47,809 bases of DNA from NCBI GenBank assembly GCA_017398765.1, contig JAFQEY010000083.1, positions 1-47,809 of the forward strand. The letters are read 5' to 3'. A program made the position numbers and the translations under genes. Origin of the DNA: Akkermansia sp. GTDB taxonomy: Bacteria; Verrucomicrobiota; Verrucomicrobiia; Verrucomicrobiales; Akkermansiaceae. Below are positions 1 to 10,500 of this stretch, piece by piece. Each line of letters starts with the position of its first letter. The stretch's first letter is position 1. The notes beneath the pieces are model-generated. The model saw only the letters and a program-made list of their open reading frames with translations, was not told the DNA's origin and searched no databases.

Positions 1-13
1 GCATTTAAAATGC
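1..13. repeat. Short palindrome resembling the adhesin-promoter palindrome
   Basis: GCATTT-A-AAATGC is a perfect 6-bp dyad around one base. It resembles the palindromes at 41041 and 45803 (GCATTT-G/C-AAATGC). The window begins here, so its promoter context cannot be seen. It may be chance. Confidence 0.25.
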
Positions 14-58
14 GATGCCAAATCATGTAAGTAATCTGGAAGCTGTGGCAAATGTGAA

Positions 59-90
59 CCGCGCCGCATTCGGAAGCGAATGCAGCGCGG
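59..90 (-). terminator. Hairpin downstream of the ankyrin-protein gene
   Basis: A 14-bp stem with one mismatch (CCGCGCCGCATTCG / CGAATGCAGCGCGG) closes a GAAG loop, 27 bp after the stop codon of the minus-strand gene. Only a weak T-rich stretch follows on the minus strand, so it may act as a 3' stabiliser or a weak terminator. It probably ends the ilvD-MFS-ankyrin transcript. Confidence 0.5.
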
Positions 91-116
91 GAAAAGGGAA
101 GGATTCCACCCGGTGG

Positions 117-1010
117 TTACTCAGCTTCAGCAGCGGCTTTTGCTGCCTCAGCGGCGGCTTTGCTCTCAGCCGCCTCCATTTCACGCTTGAGAGCGGAAAT
201 GTCCGTGGGAGCGGGAACGGAATCAAAAGCCTTGATGGTGCCGATGTAGGAGCTTTCGCGTGCGGGGGCGTATATCAGCTCAAACAGGTTGAAATCCTTC
301 AGCACGGGAATGCCGGTCCAGCTGAAGATGCGGGCAACGCGTTTGTTGTACGCCGCTTCGTTTTCCACAGCCAGTTGGCTGGCCGTTCTGCCGTCGCGGT
401 TCGTAGCAGCGGCATCCGCACCCAGAGAGAGCAGGGTGGTTACCACCTTTTCATTGCCTCGCAGAGCGGCGAGCATGAGCGGGGTGTAGCCGTTGCTGTC
501 TTTGGCGTTGATATCCAGCCCGGCATCTATCAGCAGTACGGCGGTGTAGGGCATGCCGCTCCAAGCGGCCCAGTGCAGGGCACTGAAGCCATCCCGGTCA
601 ACCGCCTTGGCGTTGATACCGGGCGTTGCCAGCAGGGCGCGGACGTAGTACAGGCGGGAGATATCCTTTTTGAGAGCATCTTCCGTGTTGTTGAAGTTGC
701 AGTAAGCAGCCCACATGAGCGGCGTGCGCCCGGTGTTGTCCGGGTGGTTCACGAAGTCTTCCACGGCGGCCATGCCGTTGTTCATCTCCTTGATAAAGGT
801 TTCATCCTTTCCGTTGGTTACGGCACCCTTGCGGATGATGGAGACAAGCGAATCCGTGGGAGAGGTGTGCTCAAAGGGCACCATAGCCAGCTTGCAGAGA
901 TAGCCGAGCGTGGCCATCACGCAGACCAGGATGCACATATCCTTGATGATGGGGCCCCACTGAGTCTTGGGAACCTCGTTCTCTGTTGTCGTGTTGGTGT
1001 TGTCAGACAT
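117..1010 (-). CDS. Ankyrin-repeat membrane-anchored protein
   Basis: A 297-residue protein of unknown function. Residues about 24-44 (DMCILVCVMATLGYLCKLAM) form one likely membrane helix near the N-terminus. The rest would then lie on one side of the membrane. Three to four ankyrin repeats follow (about residues 85-220), with clear core motifs: GRTPLMWAA, GFSALHWAAWSG, GYTPLMLAALRGNEKVVTTLLSLGADAAATNRDGRTASQLA. The C-terminus is an Ala/Glu-rich, probably helical tail (ALKREMEAAESKAAAEAAKAAAEAE). Ankyrin repeats bind proteins, and no catalytic motif is visible. It lies 24 bp behind the MFS transporter gene on the same strand, so the two are probably co-transcribed. A role next to that transporter is only inference. 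No Shine-Dalgarno sequence precedes the ATG. Confidence 0.85.
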   Translation of the reverse strand: MSDNTNTTTENEVPKTQWGPIIKDMCILVCVMATLGYLCKLAMVPFEHTSPTDSLVSIIRKGAVTNGKDETFIKEMNNGMAAVEDFVNHPDNTGRTPLMWAAYCNFNNTEDALKKDISRLYYVRALLATPGINAKAVDRDGFSALHWAAWSGMPYTAVLLIDAGLDINAKDSNGYTPLMLAALRGNEKVVTTLLSLGADAAATNRDGRTASQLAVENEAAYNKRVARIFSWTGIPVLKDFNLFELIYAPARESSYIGTIKAFDSVPAPTDISALKREMEAAESKAAAEAAKAAAEAE

Positions 1011-1034
1011 GGTATGAATGGTGGTTCCGGGTTA

Positions 1035-2522
1035 TCAGGCTTCAGCAGGTTTTTCGTCAGCGGTCGGTTCTGCCGCCTCTGCTGCTGTTTCCTTGGCTGT
1101 ATCTTCCTCCGGGTGGTCGGACACGAAGCTGTCCTTGGTGAGGATGATGGCGATGGGGGAGATGAGAGCCATGATGAGGTAGATGGTCCACATGAACTCC
1201 GGTGACTGCCAGAAGGAAATGTGCCCGGTGTCCATCTTGGCGGCAATGCCGTCGAAGCAGAGGTAGGAGACCAGCAGACCGCCCACCACGCCGTTAATCG
1301 GCTTGGCAATGAACATGGGCAGGGCGGAGAGCGACATGTAGGAGGCTACCTTGTCCTTGGGGGCAACACGCGCCACGTATTCGGAGAAACGCGGGCTGAA
1401 CAGCAGCTCACCGGAGGCGAACACCACTATCTGGGTGAAAATGGCCACGAAATAGGCCTGACCAATGGTTTCTATACCGGGGATGATGAAGTACCACTGT
1501 GGCGGAACGGCCATGAGCACCAGTGACAGTGCTGAGATAGACATGCCGGAAATCATCAGCTTCACCGTGGAGAATTTGTTGAGGATGGGGATGATGAGAA
1601 TCAGACCTGTGATGATGATGAAGGGGTTGATGGAGTTCATGAACCCGAGCTGGAAGTCATCACCAATCGTGCGCGTGTAATACTGCGGCATGATGAGGAA
1701 TTGCAGCGTGAATACCAGACGCACGCCCAGCGTGAGCAGCAGGAATACAATCAGCTTCTGGAATGCCTTTTCGCGGGCTACCTCGCCGATGAGCTGCAGC
1801 GGGCGGCGCGTGGCTGTTTCCTTGCGGCTGAGCTTCTCTTCCGGCACGGCGTAGAAGTCATCATCAATGAAGCGGGTGAAGATGAAGGCAATCACGTTGC
1901 AGCAGGTGCCGAAGTTGATGACCCACAGCAGCCCGTCTACATCTCCCTTCCATTCCAACAGCGGGTCAACGATGGCGAAACCCGCCAACAGTGCTCCGAT
2001 GTTCATGAACAGGTAGTAGAAGTTGAACCCGGTCGGGCGTGAGCGCAGCGTGGTGAAGCGGCGGATGGAGGTGGTGATACACGGGCTCATGAACGCCGTG
2101 CCGAAAGACATGATGCTGATGCCGGCCATCACAAAGTAACGGGAGGCATCCTGCGACAAGCCGCAGATATCCGTGCCGAAGTCCGTGCCCATGCCCAGAA
2201 TCACGCGTCCGCCAATCAGCAGGATAAAGCCGATAAGGTAGGTGCGGCGCAGACCGATGATGTCGCAGATGGTACCCACGGCAAACACGAACATGGAGAT
2301 GAAGAGCGTGTACATGCCCACCCAGTAGGGGGCATCCGCATCTTTGAACCCGCAGTACTTGTTCAGGAAGAGGGTGAATACGATGATGAGCGTGAAGTAC
2401 GACAGCCCGTCAAAGAACTGGATAAAGTTCGTGAGCCAGAAGTTCTTCCCGCAGTCCTTCAGCACGCCGAACTCCGAAAAGTATTTGACGAGCGGATTGG
2501 GCTTGGTGGTGGAACTACTCAT
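1035..2522 (-). CDS. MFS transporter, POT/peptide-transporter-like
   Basis: A 495-residue polytopic inner-membrane protein with about twelve hydrophobic segments and a charged Ala/Glu-rich cytoplasmic tail (ETAAEAAEPTADEKPAEA). The stretch FNFYYLFMNIGALLAGF, the early loop around GLRRTYLIGFILLIGGR, and the length match major facilitator proteins. The FYYLFMNIGALL segment in particular recalls proton-dependent oligopeptide transporters (POT/PTR2). The substrate cannot be read from sequence; di- or tripeptides are the best guess. The gene starts 51 bp after ilvD and is followed 24 bp later by the ankyrin protein, so the three probably form one minus-strand operon. The ATG at 2522 begins MSSSTTKPNPLVKYF and has no Shine-Dalgarno sequence upstream. 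The MFS assignment is firm; the POT assignment is moderate. Confidence 0.85.
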   Translation of the reverse strand: MSSSTTKPNPLVKYFSEFGVLKDCGKNFWLTNFIQFFDGLSYFTLIIVFTLFLNKYCGFKDADAPYWVGMYTLFISMFVFAVGTICDIIGLRRTYLIGFILLIGGRVILGMGTDFGTDICGLSQDASRYFVMAGISIMSFGTAFMSPCITTSIRRFTTLRSRPTGFNFYYLFMNIGALLAGFAIVDPLLEWKGDVDGLLWVINFGTCCNVIAFIFTRFIDDDFYAVPEEKLSRKETATRRPLQLIGEVAREKAFQKLIVFLLLTLGVRLVFTLQFLIMPQYYTRTIGDDFQLGFMNSINPFIIITGLILIIPILNKFSTVKLMISGMSISALSLVLMAVPPQWYFIIPGIETIGQAYFVAIFTQIVVFASGELLFSPRFSEYVARVAPKDKVASYMSLSALPMFIAKPINGVVGGLLVSYLCFDGIAAKMDTGHISFWQSPEFMWTIYLIMALISPIAIILTKDSFVSDHPEEDTAKETAAEAAEPTADEKPAEA

Positions 2523-2573
2523 TGTTTGCTAATGGGTGTTTTACTATGTGTTGTCGGTGGGGTAGAAAGGTAT

Positions 2574-4241
2574 TTACTCCAGCACGGCTCCCTTGCTGGC
2601 GTTGGTCGCGAGCTTGCGGTAACGCTTCAGCCATTTGCCGCCGATTTCCTGCATGGTGGGCTGCCATACGGCGCGGCGAGCGGCGATTTCCTCTTCGCTC
2701 AGCTCGGCAGAGAGGCTGCGGTTCGGGATGTCGATGGAGATGATATCGCCGTCTTTCAACAGACCGATGAGGCCGCCCTCTGCCGCCTCCGGTGAGACGT
2801 GACCGATACAGGCTCCGTGCGTGGCTCCGGAGAAACGCCCGTCTGTGATAAGAGCCACACAGTTGCCCAGCCCCTTGCCCATGATATAGCTGGTGGGGGC
2901 AAGCATTTCCTGCATGCCGGGACCGCCCTTGGGCCCTTCATTGCGGATGACGACCACATCGCCGGGTTTTACTTTGTCTGCCAGAATACCGGCGCATGCG
3001 GCTTCCTGGCTCTCAAAGATGACGGCGGGGCCGCGGTGAACCATCATTTCCGGCAGTACGCCGGCTTTCTTGACGATGGCACCCTGTTCCGCGAGGTTGC
3101 CGAAGAGTACGGCAAGACCGCCGTCCTTGGAGTATGCGTTATCGAGCGTGCGGATGACGGTGGCATCCTGCGTTTCCAGCCCGGCAATCTGCTCGCCGAG
3201 CGTTTTGCCGCTCACAGTGGGGACATCGAGATTCAGCGCACCGGGGATACGGCTGATTTCGGAGAGAATGGTCATGATGCCGCCGGCTCGCTCCACATCA
3301 TCCATGTGGTAGCGGGAACTGGGGGCAACTTTGCAGATATTCGGGGTGCGTTTGGAAATCTCGTCAATGCGGTGCAGGTCGTAATCCAGTCCGGCTTCTG
3401 CGGCAAAGGCGAGGGTGTGCAGCACCGTGTTGGAGGAGCCGCCCATGGCCATGTCGCAGGTGAACACGTTGTCAATGCTCTTTTCCGTGATGAGGTCACG
3501 GGGCAGGGGACCACCTTGTTTGGCCATCTCCACGGCGCGGCGGGCAGCGGCTTTCCAGAGCTCCTTGCGCTCCTCGGAAAGTGCCAGCAGAGTGCCGTTG
3601 CCCGGCAGGGCAAGCCCCATTACCTCGCAGAGGCAGTTCATGGAGTTGGCGGTGAACATGCCGGAGCAGGAACCGGCTCCCGGGCAGGCGTTGCACTCCA
3701 CAAAGTGCAGCTCTTCCTCGGAAATCTTGCCGGCGGTGCAGGCGGCCACGGCCTCAAACACGCTGTTGAGGTCAAGCGCCTCCCCGTTGCGCCCGCGTCC
3801 GGTGGCCATGGGACCGCCGGAGCAGAATATCGTCGGTATGTTGCAGCGCAGGGCACCCATCACCATGCCGGGCACTATCTTGTCGCAGTTCGGAATGCAG
3901 ATGCAGGCATCAAACGCATGGGCGGAGAGCATCGTCTCCACACTGTCGGCTATCAGTTCGCGGCTGGCCAGGGAGAACTTCATCCCCTGGTGCGCCATGG
4001 CGATACCATCGCACACGCCGATGAGGTTGAACTCAATCGGGGTGCCGCCGGCCTTGCGAACCTCATCTTTGATGAGCTCAGCCACCTTGTTGAGGTGGAT
4101 ATGGCCGGGAATCACCTCGTTGAAGGAATTGCAAATAGCGATAAACGGTTTCCGGATGTCTTCATCCGTCATGCCTGTAGCACGCATCAGGCTGCGATGC
4201 GGTGCGCGCTCTCTTCCCAACTTGGTACGATCTGATAACAT
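2574..4241 (-). CDS. ilvD: Dihydroxy-acid dehydratase
   Basis: IlvD dehydrates 2,3-dihydroxy-isovalerate and 2,3-dihydroxy-3-methylvalerate to the 2-keto acids, the shared late step of valine and isoleucine synthesis, in the cytoplasm. The 555-residue length is normal for the family. The N-terminus ([22 protein letters not shown]), [17 protein letters not shown], the iron-sulfur cysteine regions PNCDK (Cys119) and [20 protein letters not shown], and the C-terminal [12 protein letters not shown] and [20 protein letters not shown] are hallmark blocks. The start is the ATG at 4241. A -10 (TACAAT) ends 9 nt upstream, giving an almost leaderless mRNA. It heads the minus-strand cluster with the MFS and ankyrin genes. 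leuCD for leucine lies elsewhere in the window (24247-26291). Confidence 0.97.
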   Translation of the reverse strand: MLSDRTKLGRERAPHRSLMRATGMTDEDIRKPFIAICNSFNEVIPGHIHLNKVAELIKDEVRKAGGTPIEFNLIGVCDGIAMAHQGMKFSLASRELIADSVETMLSAHAFDACICIPNCDKIVPGMVMGALRCNIPTIFCSGGPMATGRGRNGEALDLNSVFEAVAACTAGKISEEELHFVECNACPGAGSCSGMFTANSMNCLCEVMGLALPGNGTLLALSEERKELWKAAARRAVEMAKQGGPLPRDLITEKSIDNVFTCDMAMGGSSNTVLHTLAFAAEAGLDYDLHRIDEISKRTPNICKVAPSSRYHMDDVERAGGIMTILSEISRIPGALNLDVPTVSGKTLGEQIAGLETQDATVIRTLDNAYSKDGGLAVLFGNLAEQGAIVKKAGVLPEMMVHRGPAVIFESQEAACAGILADKVKPGDVVVIRNEGPKGGPGMQEMLAPTSYIMGKGLGNCVALITDGRFSGATHGACIGHVSPEAAEGGLIGLLKDGDIISIDIPNRSLSAELSEEEIAARRAVWQPTMQEIGGKWLKRYRKLATNASKGAVLE

Positions 4242-4250
4242 AGCGCACGC

Positions 4251-4280
4251 ATTGTATCACATTCACCCCCCTGATGGCGA
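4251..4280 (-). promoter_or_regulatory. Probable ilvD promoter
   Basis: On the minus strand TCGCCA (4280-4275), an 18-bp spacer and TACAAT (4256-4251). The -10 ends 9 nt before the ilvD ATG, so the predicted leader is about 2-3 nt. The -35 is weak. Confidence 0.45.
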
Positions 4281-4441
4281 GCAGAAAATTTTTCCGCCGT
4301 CAGTACTGCCCCGGGAGCGTAAAAGTTCGGATATGGTTGATTTAACCCCTTGCGTTTGTTGCCTCTGTGCTCCCATGTTTGCGGGGGGATGTTTTTTTTC
4401 AAAAATGAATTGGCAGGAATGTATTATCTGAATTTTTTTGT

Positions 4442-4470
4442 TTGCCAAGGGGTGGCTTTTTTGGTAGTAT
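4442..4470 (+). promoter_or_regulatory. Promoter of the giant autotransporter
   Basis: TTGCCA (4442-4447), exactly 17 bp, TAGTAT (4465-4470). It leaves a leader of about 70 nt before the ATG at 4547. It lies inside the upward extension of the reading frame, which argues against the TTG start at 4442. The 4242-4546 intergenic region otherwise holds only the divergent ilvD promoter and T-rich stretches. Confidence 0.65.
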
Positions 4471-4546
4471 TCACGATAAGCGTACAGGCTGGGTGCAGGA
4501 TACCTGCGCTGCTATCACCTTACTTACTTTTAATACTCACAATACC

Positions 4547-7500
4547 ATGAAATTACATCTCCCCACACGTCTTCGTGCAGCCGTTCTCGCCTGCTTTGCC
4601 GTTGTGACCTCATTCACTACCACCCTCGCCACGGGTGCTCTCGCAGGCGGCGCTTTTGTTGTAACAGCAACGGCACTGGTTGCTCCGCAGGCTGAAGGTG
4701 CTGCTTTCGATTCCATCACTTACGGCGGTGATTTCTGGATTAGCGATTATCGGTACAGCTTCATTCTGGATGATGTCGGCAGCAATGGAACAGTCGTGGC
4801 CGCCTACTGGGGTAATAGTGCTACGGGAAACCATGGTGCCAACGGCCTGAAAGTGACGGACAACGGAGACGGCACTTATTCCGTGGCTCTGGATAACTGC
4901 AATCTCAACAATACCGCCATTGATGCTACGACCACGCTGACCTCAAATCGAGGCACAACCTTTGATGGCCTGGTGCTGAAGACCGGCGTGGTGTATACGG
5001 TGACGGCCAATGGAATTGTCGGCGGCGATAACGGCGCGAAAGCTACTATTACTGATGTGGCCTCCGGCACGGCATCGGAATCCGGCACCTACAATTCCAA
5101 CATGAACGGCAACCAGAATCCTCCTTACAACAAGGTGAATGATGCCTATGCCGTGAATGGAAGTACGGCGCTTGTATGGACAGGTGATATGGCAGCATGG
5201 AAAAACACCTCGGGTGAGGTGACGGCCCTCTCGGCCGATAAAGTGCTTTATTTTGATGCCTCTGAATCTGTGTCCAAGACGGCTGACGTTGGCGGCGATG
5301 TCAGCGTGGCCGGCATGAAGCTTTATGACAACTACACCATCAACGCCACAGCAGCGGCCAATATCGCGGCGGCAAACGGTGTGACCGTGGTGGGTGGTAA
5401 GACGATGACCCTCAGTGCTGCCGACAGCAATACGTCCACCAATACCGTTTCGGCGGACTTTAGCGGCGGCCTGGCTGTTTCCTCCGGTACCTGGGCTTTG
5501 AGTGGTGCGGTGAATGCTCGCTCTCTGGCCGTGAACGGCGGTGTGCTGACTCTGAGCGGTGCTGTGAATCTTTCCGGCATGAACTTTGCCGCAGCAGATG
5601 GTGACACGGTTGGCGTGTCTGCCGGTGCAGCTTTGACCTTTGCAGACTCCGCAGCCATCAATCTCGGCAATCTGGCGGCAGATACCGCCTATAAGATTTT
5701 TGATCTGGCAAGCGGAGCTTCCCTGAACGGCTGGGATGCCCTGACTGCCGAAAACTTCATTGTCAACGGTGCAGCCCTCAACTCTACGGTATATGAGTTG
5801 ACGCTGACCAACGGTACTTTTATGTACAGCATGCTGGTGTCCGACCTGACCTGGAACGGCGGCGATAGCGGTGTGTGGGATTTCACTACCGCCTGTTGGA
5901 CAACCGGCGACAGCGGCAGCGTTTTCGGTAATGATGTGAATGTCATCTTCAACAACACCGCTTCGGTTGAGGTTCAGGGTGCCATCAATGCCGGTAAAAT
6001 AACCGTCACTTCCGGCAACACGCTGACTCTCAGCGCAAGTGAGGGTAACAGCATTTCTGTCACGGATTTGGATATTCAGGGCAGCCTGCAGAACAGTGTC
6101 GCTATTGCCGTGAGCGGTAATGTGACCATGGCGGATACCGCTTCCTGGACTCTTACCGACGGCGCCGCTCAGGTGCTCACGGAAGCCCAGTTTGCCAATG
6201 TGAAGAACATGGAGATACAGAACGGGGCTTCTCTGGCCCTCAGTAGCATCACCACCGGACAGAATGAAACGGTGGATGCTACTCAGCTGAGCGGTGCGGG
6301 CAATGTGATTCTCAAGCTGCGCGGTGACAACGGCGTCAACTTCAATCTGGCCAACTTTGCGGGCGATATCCGCGTGGAGAAGGCCGATGGTCAAGCTTCT
6401 GCCCGTCTGCAGTTGAATAATTCCGTGTTCCATGCAGATTCTACCATTATCCTGCAGACGAACGGTGATTTGGTGTTCAATGGTACCGGTACTGAGATTA
6501 ACAACGATATTGTTGCAGAGGGTACTACCAAATTCTTTGTCAACAGCGGCAAGTCTGCCACCATCAATTCGGATTTGAGCGGTGCCGGTACCATAACCAA
6601 GACAGCTCCCGGAACGCTCACGCTGAACGGCACGGTGACGGTTTCTGAGTTTATCTCTGAGGGAGGTACCACGAATATCTCCGGCGGCAGCATTACAGCA
6701 TTCAAGACCCAAGATGGCACAACAAATGTTTTGACCGGCTCCTTTGGTGATATTCGTACCTCCGGCGGCACAACGAACGTACATGGCGGCACAGTGGCTA
6801 ACTGGCTGGATGTACGCGGCGGTACGGTTAACCTGAGCGGCGGTACATCTGCACATCTTGGTGTGGGCCAGGGCGGTACGCTGAATGTTACCGGTGCCCA
6901 CACAACGGGGCAGCTCCGTATGTCGGAGCAGGGTGTGGGAAATGTCAATATCCGCAATGGTGCTGATTTGGTTATCACCGGAAGTGAGAACGGAGTCAAT
7001 ACAAGCCGCACTATCCTTATTTCTCACTGGGGACACTCTTCCACGCTTCTTCAGGAGGGCGGTATCATGACTGCTGAAGACGCTGTGGTATTCACCAGCT
7101 GGACCGGTACCGGTACATATAAAGTCACCGGTGGTACGGCTACCGTGAAAGGTATTTCTTTCTTTGCTCAGAGCAACCAGATCAGAGGCAGCTTCCTGCT
7201 GGGTGAGGCAGATACCGGTTACGGCCGCGTCAATATCGGCAGTGAGGGTATCAGCAAGGTGAGCGGTGATGCTGTCGATGTTAAACTGGGTAACGGTACT
7301 CTCGGTGCCACGGCAGACTGGACCATGGGTTTTGATTCCGGTGCCACGAGTGCTAATGTTCAGTTGATTGGTACTGATGGCGGTACGGTATTTGACACGA
7401 TGGGGCACACCGTTACCGTTAATACCACCCTGGGCGGTGATGGTAAGCTGGTGAAGGAAGGCGAGGGTACGCTTGACCTGATTGGCACGGTTACCAGCAC

Positions 7501-10500
7501 CGGTTCCGTCATTGCCAAGGGCGGTATGCTCAATATAAAGTCTGCCGGCCCGAATAGCTTCTCCACCATGGAGGTTGCTGAAGGCGGTGCCCTCACGATT
7601 GAAACGGATGCCGTGGCTAATGTAGAGAACCTGAAACTGGTGGCACCCCTTACCAATAAAGGTACGCTGACGATTTCCGGCTCACTGACGGTGGATTTGT
7701 CCGGATTCACTCCGGAAACCGGCAGCGGTGCCATTTCCTATGTGGACTCTGCGGGTAATACCTCCGACAACGGTTACCGCACCGGTAATTTCACCTACAA
7801 GCTTATTGATAACACCGGTACGCTCAATGACGATGCCATCACCTCCGTGGTCGGCTCTGACGGCACCTATGCAGACGGTATCCTGACCACTACCACGCCG
7901 GATTATTCCAATTACTGGGTGAATACGACTGTAAATGCCGTTGCGTTGGGAGAAGGTAAGAAGTACCGCCTCAACGGTGGCTTGCTCACGGTGAGTGTGG
8001 ATGCCAACAACATTTTACGCACTGCCGAGGGGGCTGATGGTACCATTGATTTGACAACGGATGCTTCTCTCGGGAACAACGAATCCACTGTAGTTACCGG
8101 TAAGCTTAAAATTACAGGTGCTACGCTTAGTCTGGGAAGCAATAAGGCAGACATTATAGATATTTCCTCTTTCTCCTCTCTGGAACTGGATAACGGTACT
8201 ATCGACTACCATGGTGCCAATACGACGTTTAACAATGTGACGGTTGCCGAGACCGGTGGCACTATCGCCATTGAGGATATGAAGGGTGACGGTGGCGCCT
8301 GTGATACCATGACGCTGGCGGGAACTACTACGCTGAGCGAAAACGGAACACTGGCCATCAAGAGCACAGAGTGGAAGTATAAGGTTAATATAGAAGCTCT
8401 CACAGGCAACGGTAATATCAGTATGGCCAGTAGCAGTGAACGTGATAATGCTGCCGTCCTGACCATCAATTCTTTCTCCGCAGAGGTGGATTCCGTTCCC
8501 ACCTCATTCGGAGGTGCCATCACGGTGACGAAGAATACCGGTTCTGCTACGCTTAATGCAACCATTGACAACGCGGTCAGTTCAAAAGGTCTGAATCTGG
8601 TGAACGGTGCTGTTGCCAATATGGCCATCCAAACCGGCGGCAGCTGGAGCGGTGCGGTGAATGTAACAGGCGCCGGTAACTCGCTTACCTCTACCACCGG
8701 CGGTATGAACCTCAGCCAACTGAACGTGACAGAGGGAGCTGCACTGGATTTGAACGGCTCCGTGAGTGCGCTGCTCATGAATCAGGCCGGTACGGTGGAT
8801 ATTGCCGACATGGTACTGACGGACGGTGCTGTGCTGACCTACGGCAACGCCGCTAATCTACTGAGTGTGACAGATGGCATGCTGGCAGGCAGTGTGGTGA
8901 TTGCTTCCGGTCTTACACTCACGGATTCCGGTGTAAATCTTGGCCTCAGTTCCGCGATTGCCAAGGAAAATATCGATATATCGGCCTATACGGGTGCAAA
9001 TCTGACAGTAAAGGGTGAAAGCTGGTATTTGCAGATGGTAGGTGTGCGTTATTACTGGGAGGGTGATAGAGACAACAGCATTGGAACCAGAGACTTCTGG
9101 GGGGAGGCTAAATGGTCTCAGACGGATGACTCCACGGACAATCTGGTAAATCTTCCCGGCACTCTTGATGATGTGGTGGTGGTCTTTTCCAATGGAGGCG
9201 AGGCAGATAGGAATAATACGATGATTTTAAATGGCGCCAAGACTGTGGCCGGGGTGGAGATTAGCAATGGCTATTATCTTTTCCGCTCTGTAGATAGTGG
9301 GAATGGAAACCTTGTCAGCCGTGGGGATTTACTTCTGGGGACAAATGCTCATCTGACTCAGGAGTTACGCATGAGTGCCAACAATCTAATGATGGATAGT
9401 AACAGCTCTCTTGTCATTGGTAATGAGTTTGTTCTCTCTGAGGGGGGGGATGTGGTGGTTGTCGGAGACTCGGCCGCCATCACATTGAAAACCGGTCGAA
9501 ATCTCACTGCCGATACATTGGATATCAGCACTGCCGGAGCTTCTCTGGCTCTGAGCGGCGGCGGGGACGCGAATTCGACCAACGCTGTATCGCTGAATAG
9601 CATAAAACTCGGCAGCGGTGCCACCCTGTCTCTTCTGAACGGTTCGTCAAACCTTACGGCTGCAGCTTCCTCGTTATCTCTGGGGGCAGATGCTGCTATC
9701 CTTATCGAAGAGGGGCAAGTGTTGGATCTTACCGCTATCAATTTCGGTCTTAAGGGTGAGGAGTTCGGGCAACTGCTGAATGCTGCTTCCGGTGCCGGTA
9801 CCTTGAAAGTAAAGGCGGATGCGAGTGACGAGGCTAACCCGACCATCATGATGGTTGGGGATATTAACGTTTCCACCAATGTGGAAATGGGGCAGCTGAA
9901 GCTCAATAGTAATGCCGGTTCCGGAAACTATACGCTGACTATTGGGGCGAACGGAAGTCTGAAGGTGGGGGGCGAACCGAATGCCGGGGAAATCCCTGCC
10001 ATCGGAGATGATGCCGGTCATCCCGGTGTGCTCAATATTGAAAGCACTGCAACAGTAAAAGTGGATGGCGGACATCTCAGTGCGGAGCATATCAAGCTTG
10101 GACATAGTGTGAGCGGATACACGGGAACATTGGAACTGTCTTCTACTGAAGGCGGCAGTATAATAACCGGCAGCATTACTTTGCGCAATGACAGCGGAAA
10201 CTTCACCATGTCCGGCGGAAAGCTCACCATTACTTCCTCTGCAGGAATCGGTGCGGGGGTTGATACCACTATCACCGGTGGCATTCTGGAGGCTTCTGAT
10301 GCGTCCGGCTGGGGGGTGACAGGCGCAAGCGTGGGCGGTGCAGCGGTATATGCTGATAGTGTCGGCAATGTGACTATGACCGATACGACCATCACAGGTG
10401 ATATTTTCGGTAATGGCAAGCTTGTGTTGGCAGGCACGGTCACGACCACGGCTCCTGCCACGGTGAGTACCGCCACGGTGGGTGGCATTACTCTGACAAC

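Noticed and set aside
15..1205. Long plus-strand open frame of 396 codons opposite the ankyrin and MFS genes
   Set aside because: It is an antisense shadow: Gly/Val/His-rich, no family likeness, while the opposite strand encodes clear ankyrin repeats and membrane segments.
2799..4235. 478-codon plus-strand frame opposite ilvD
   Set aside because: It lies wholly antisense to an unmistakable IlvD and has shadow-type composition (His, Gly, Ala rich).
4943..7408. 821-codon minus-strand frame opposite the autotransporter passenger
   Set aside because: It results from low-stop repetitive passenger DNA; no start signals or domain are seen.
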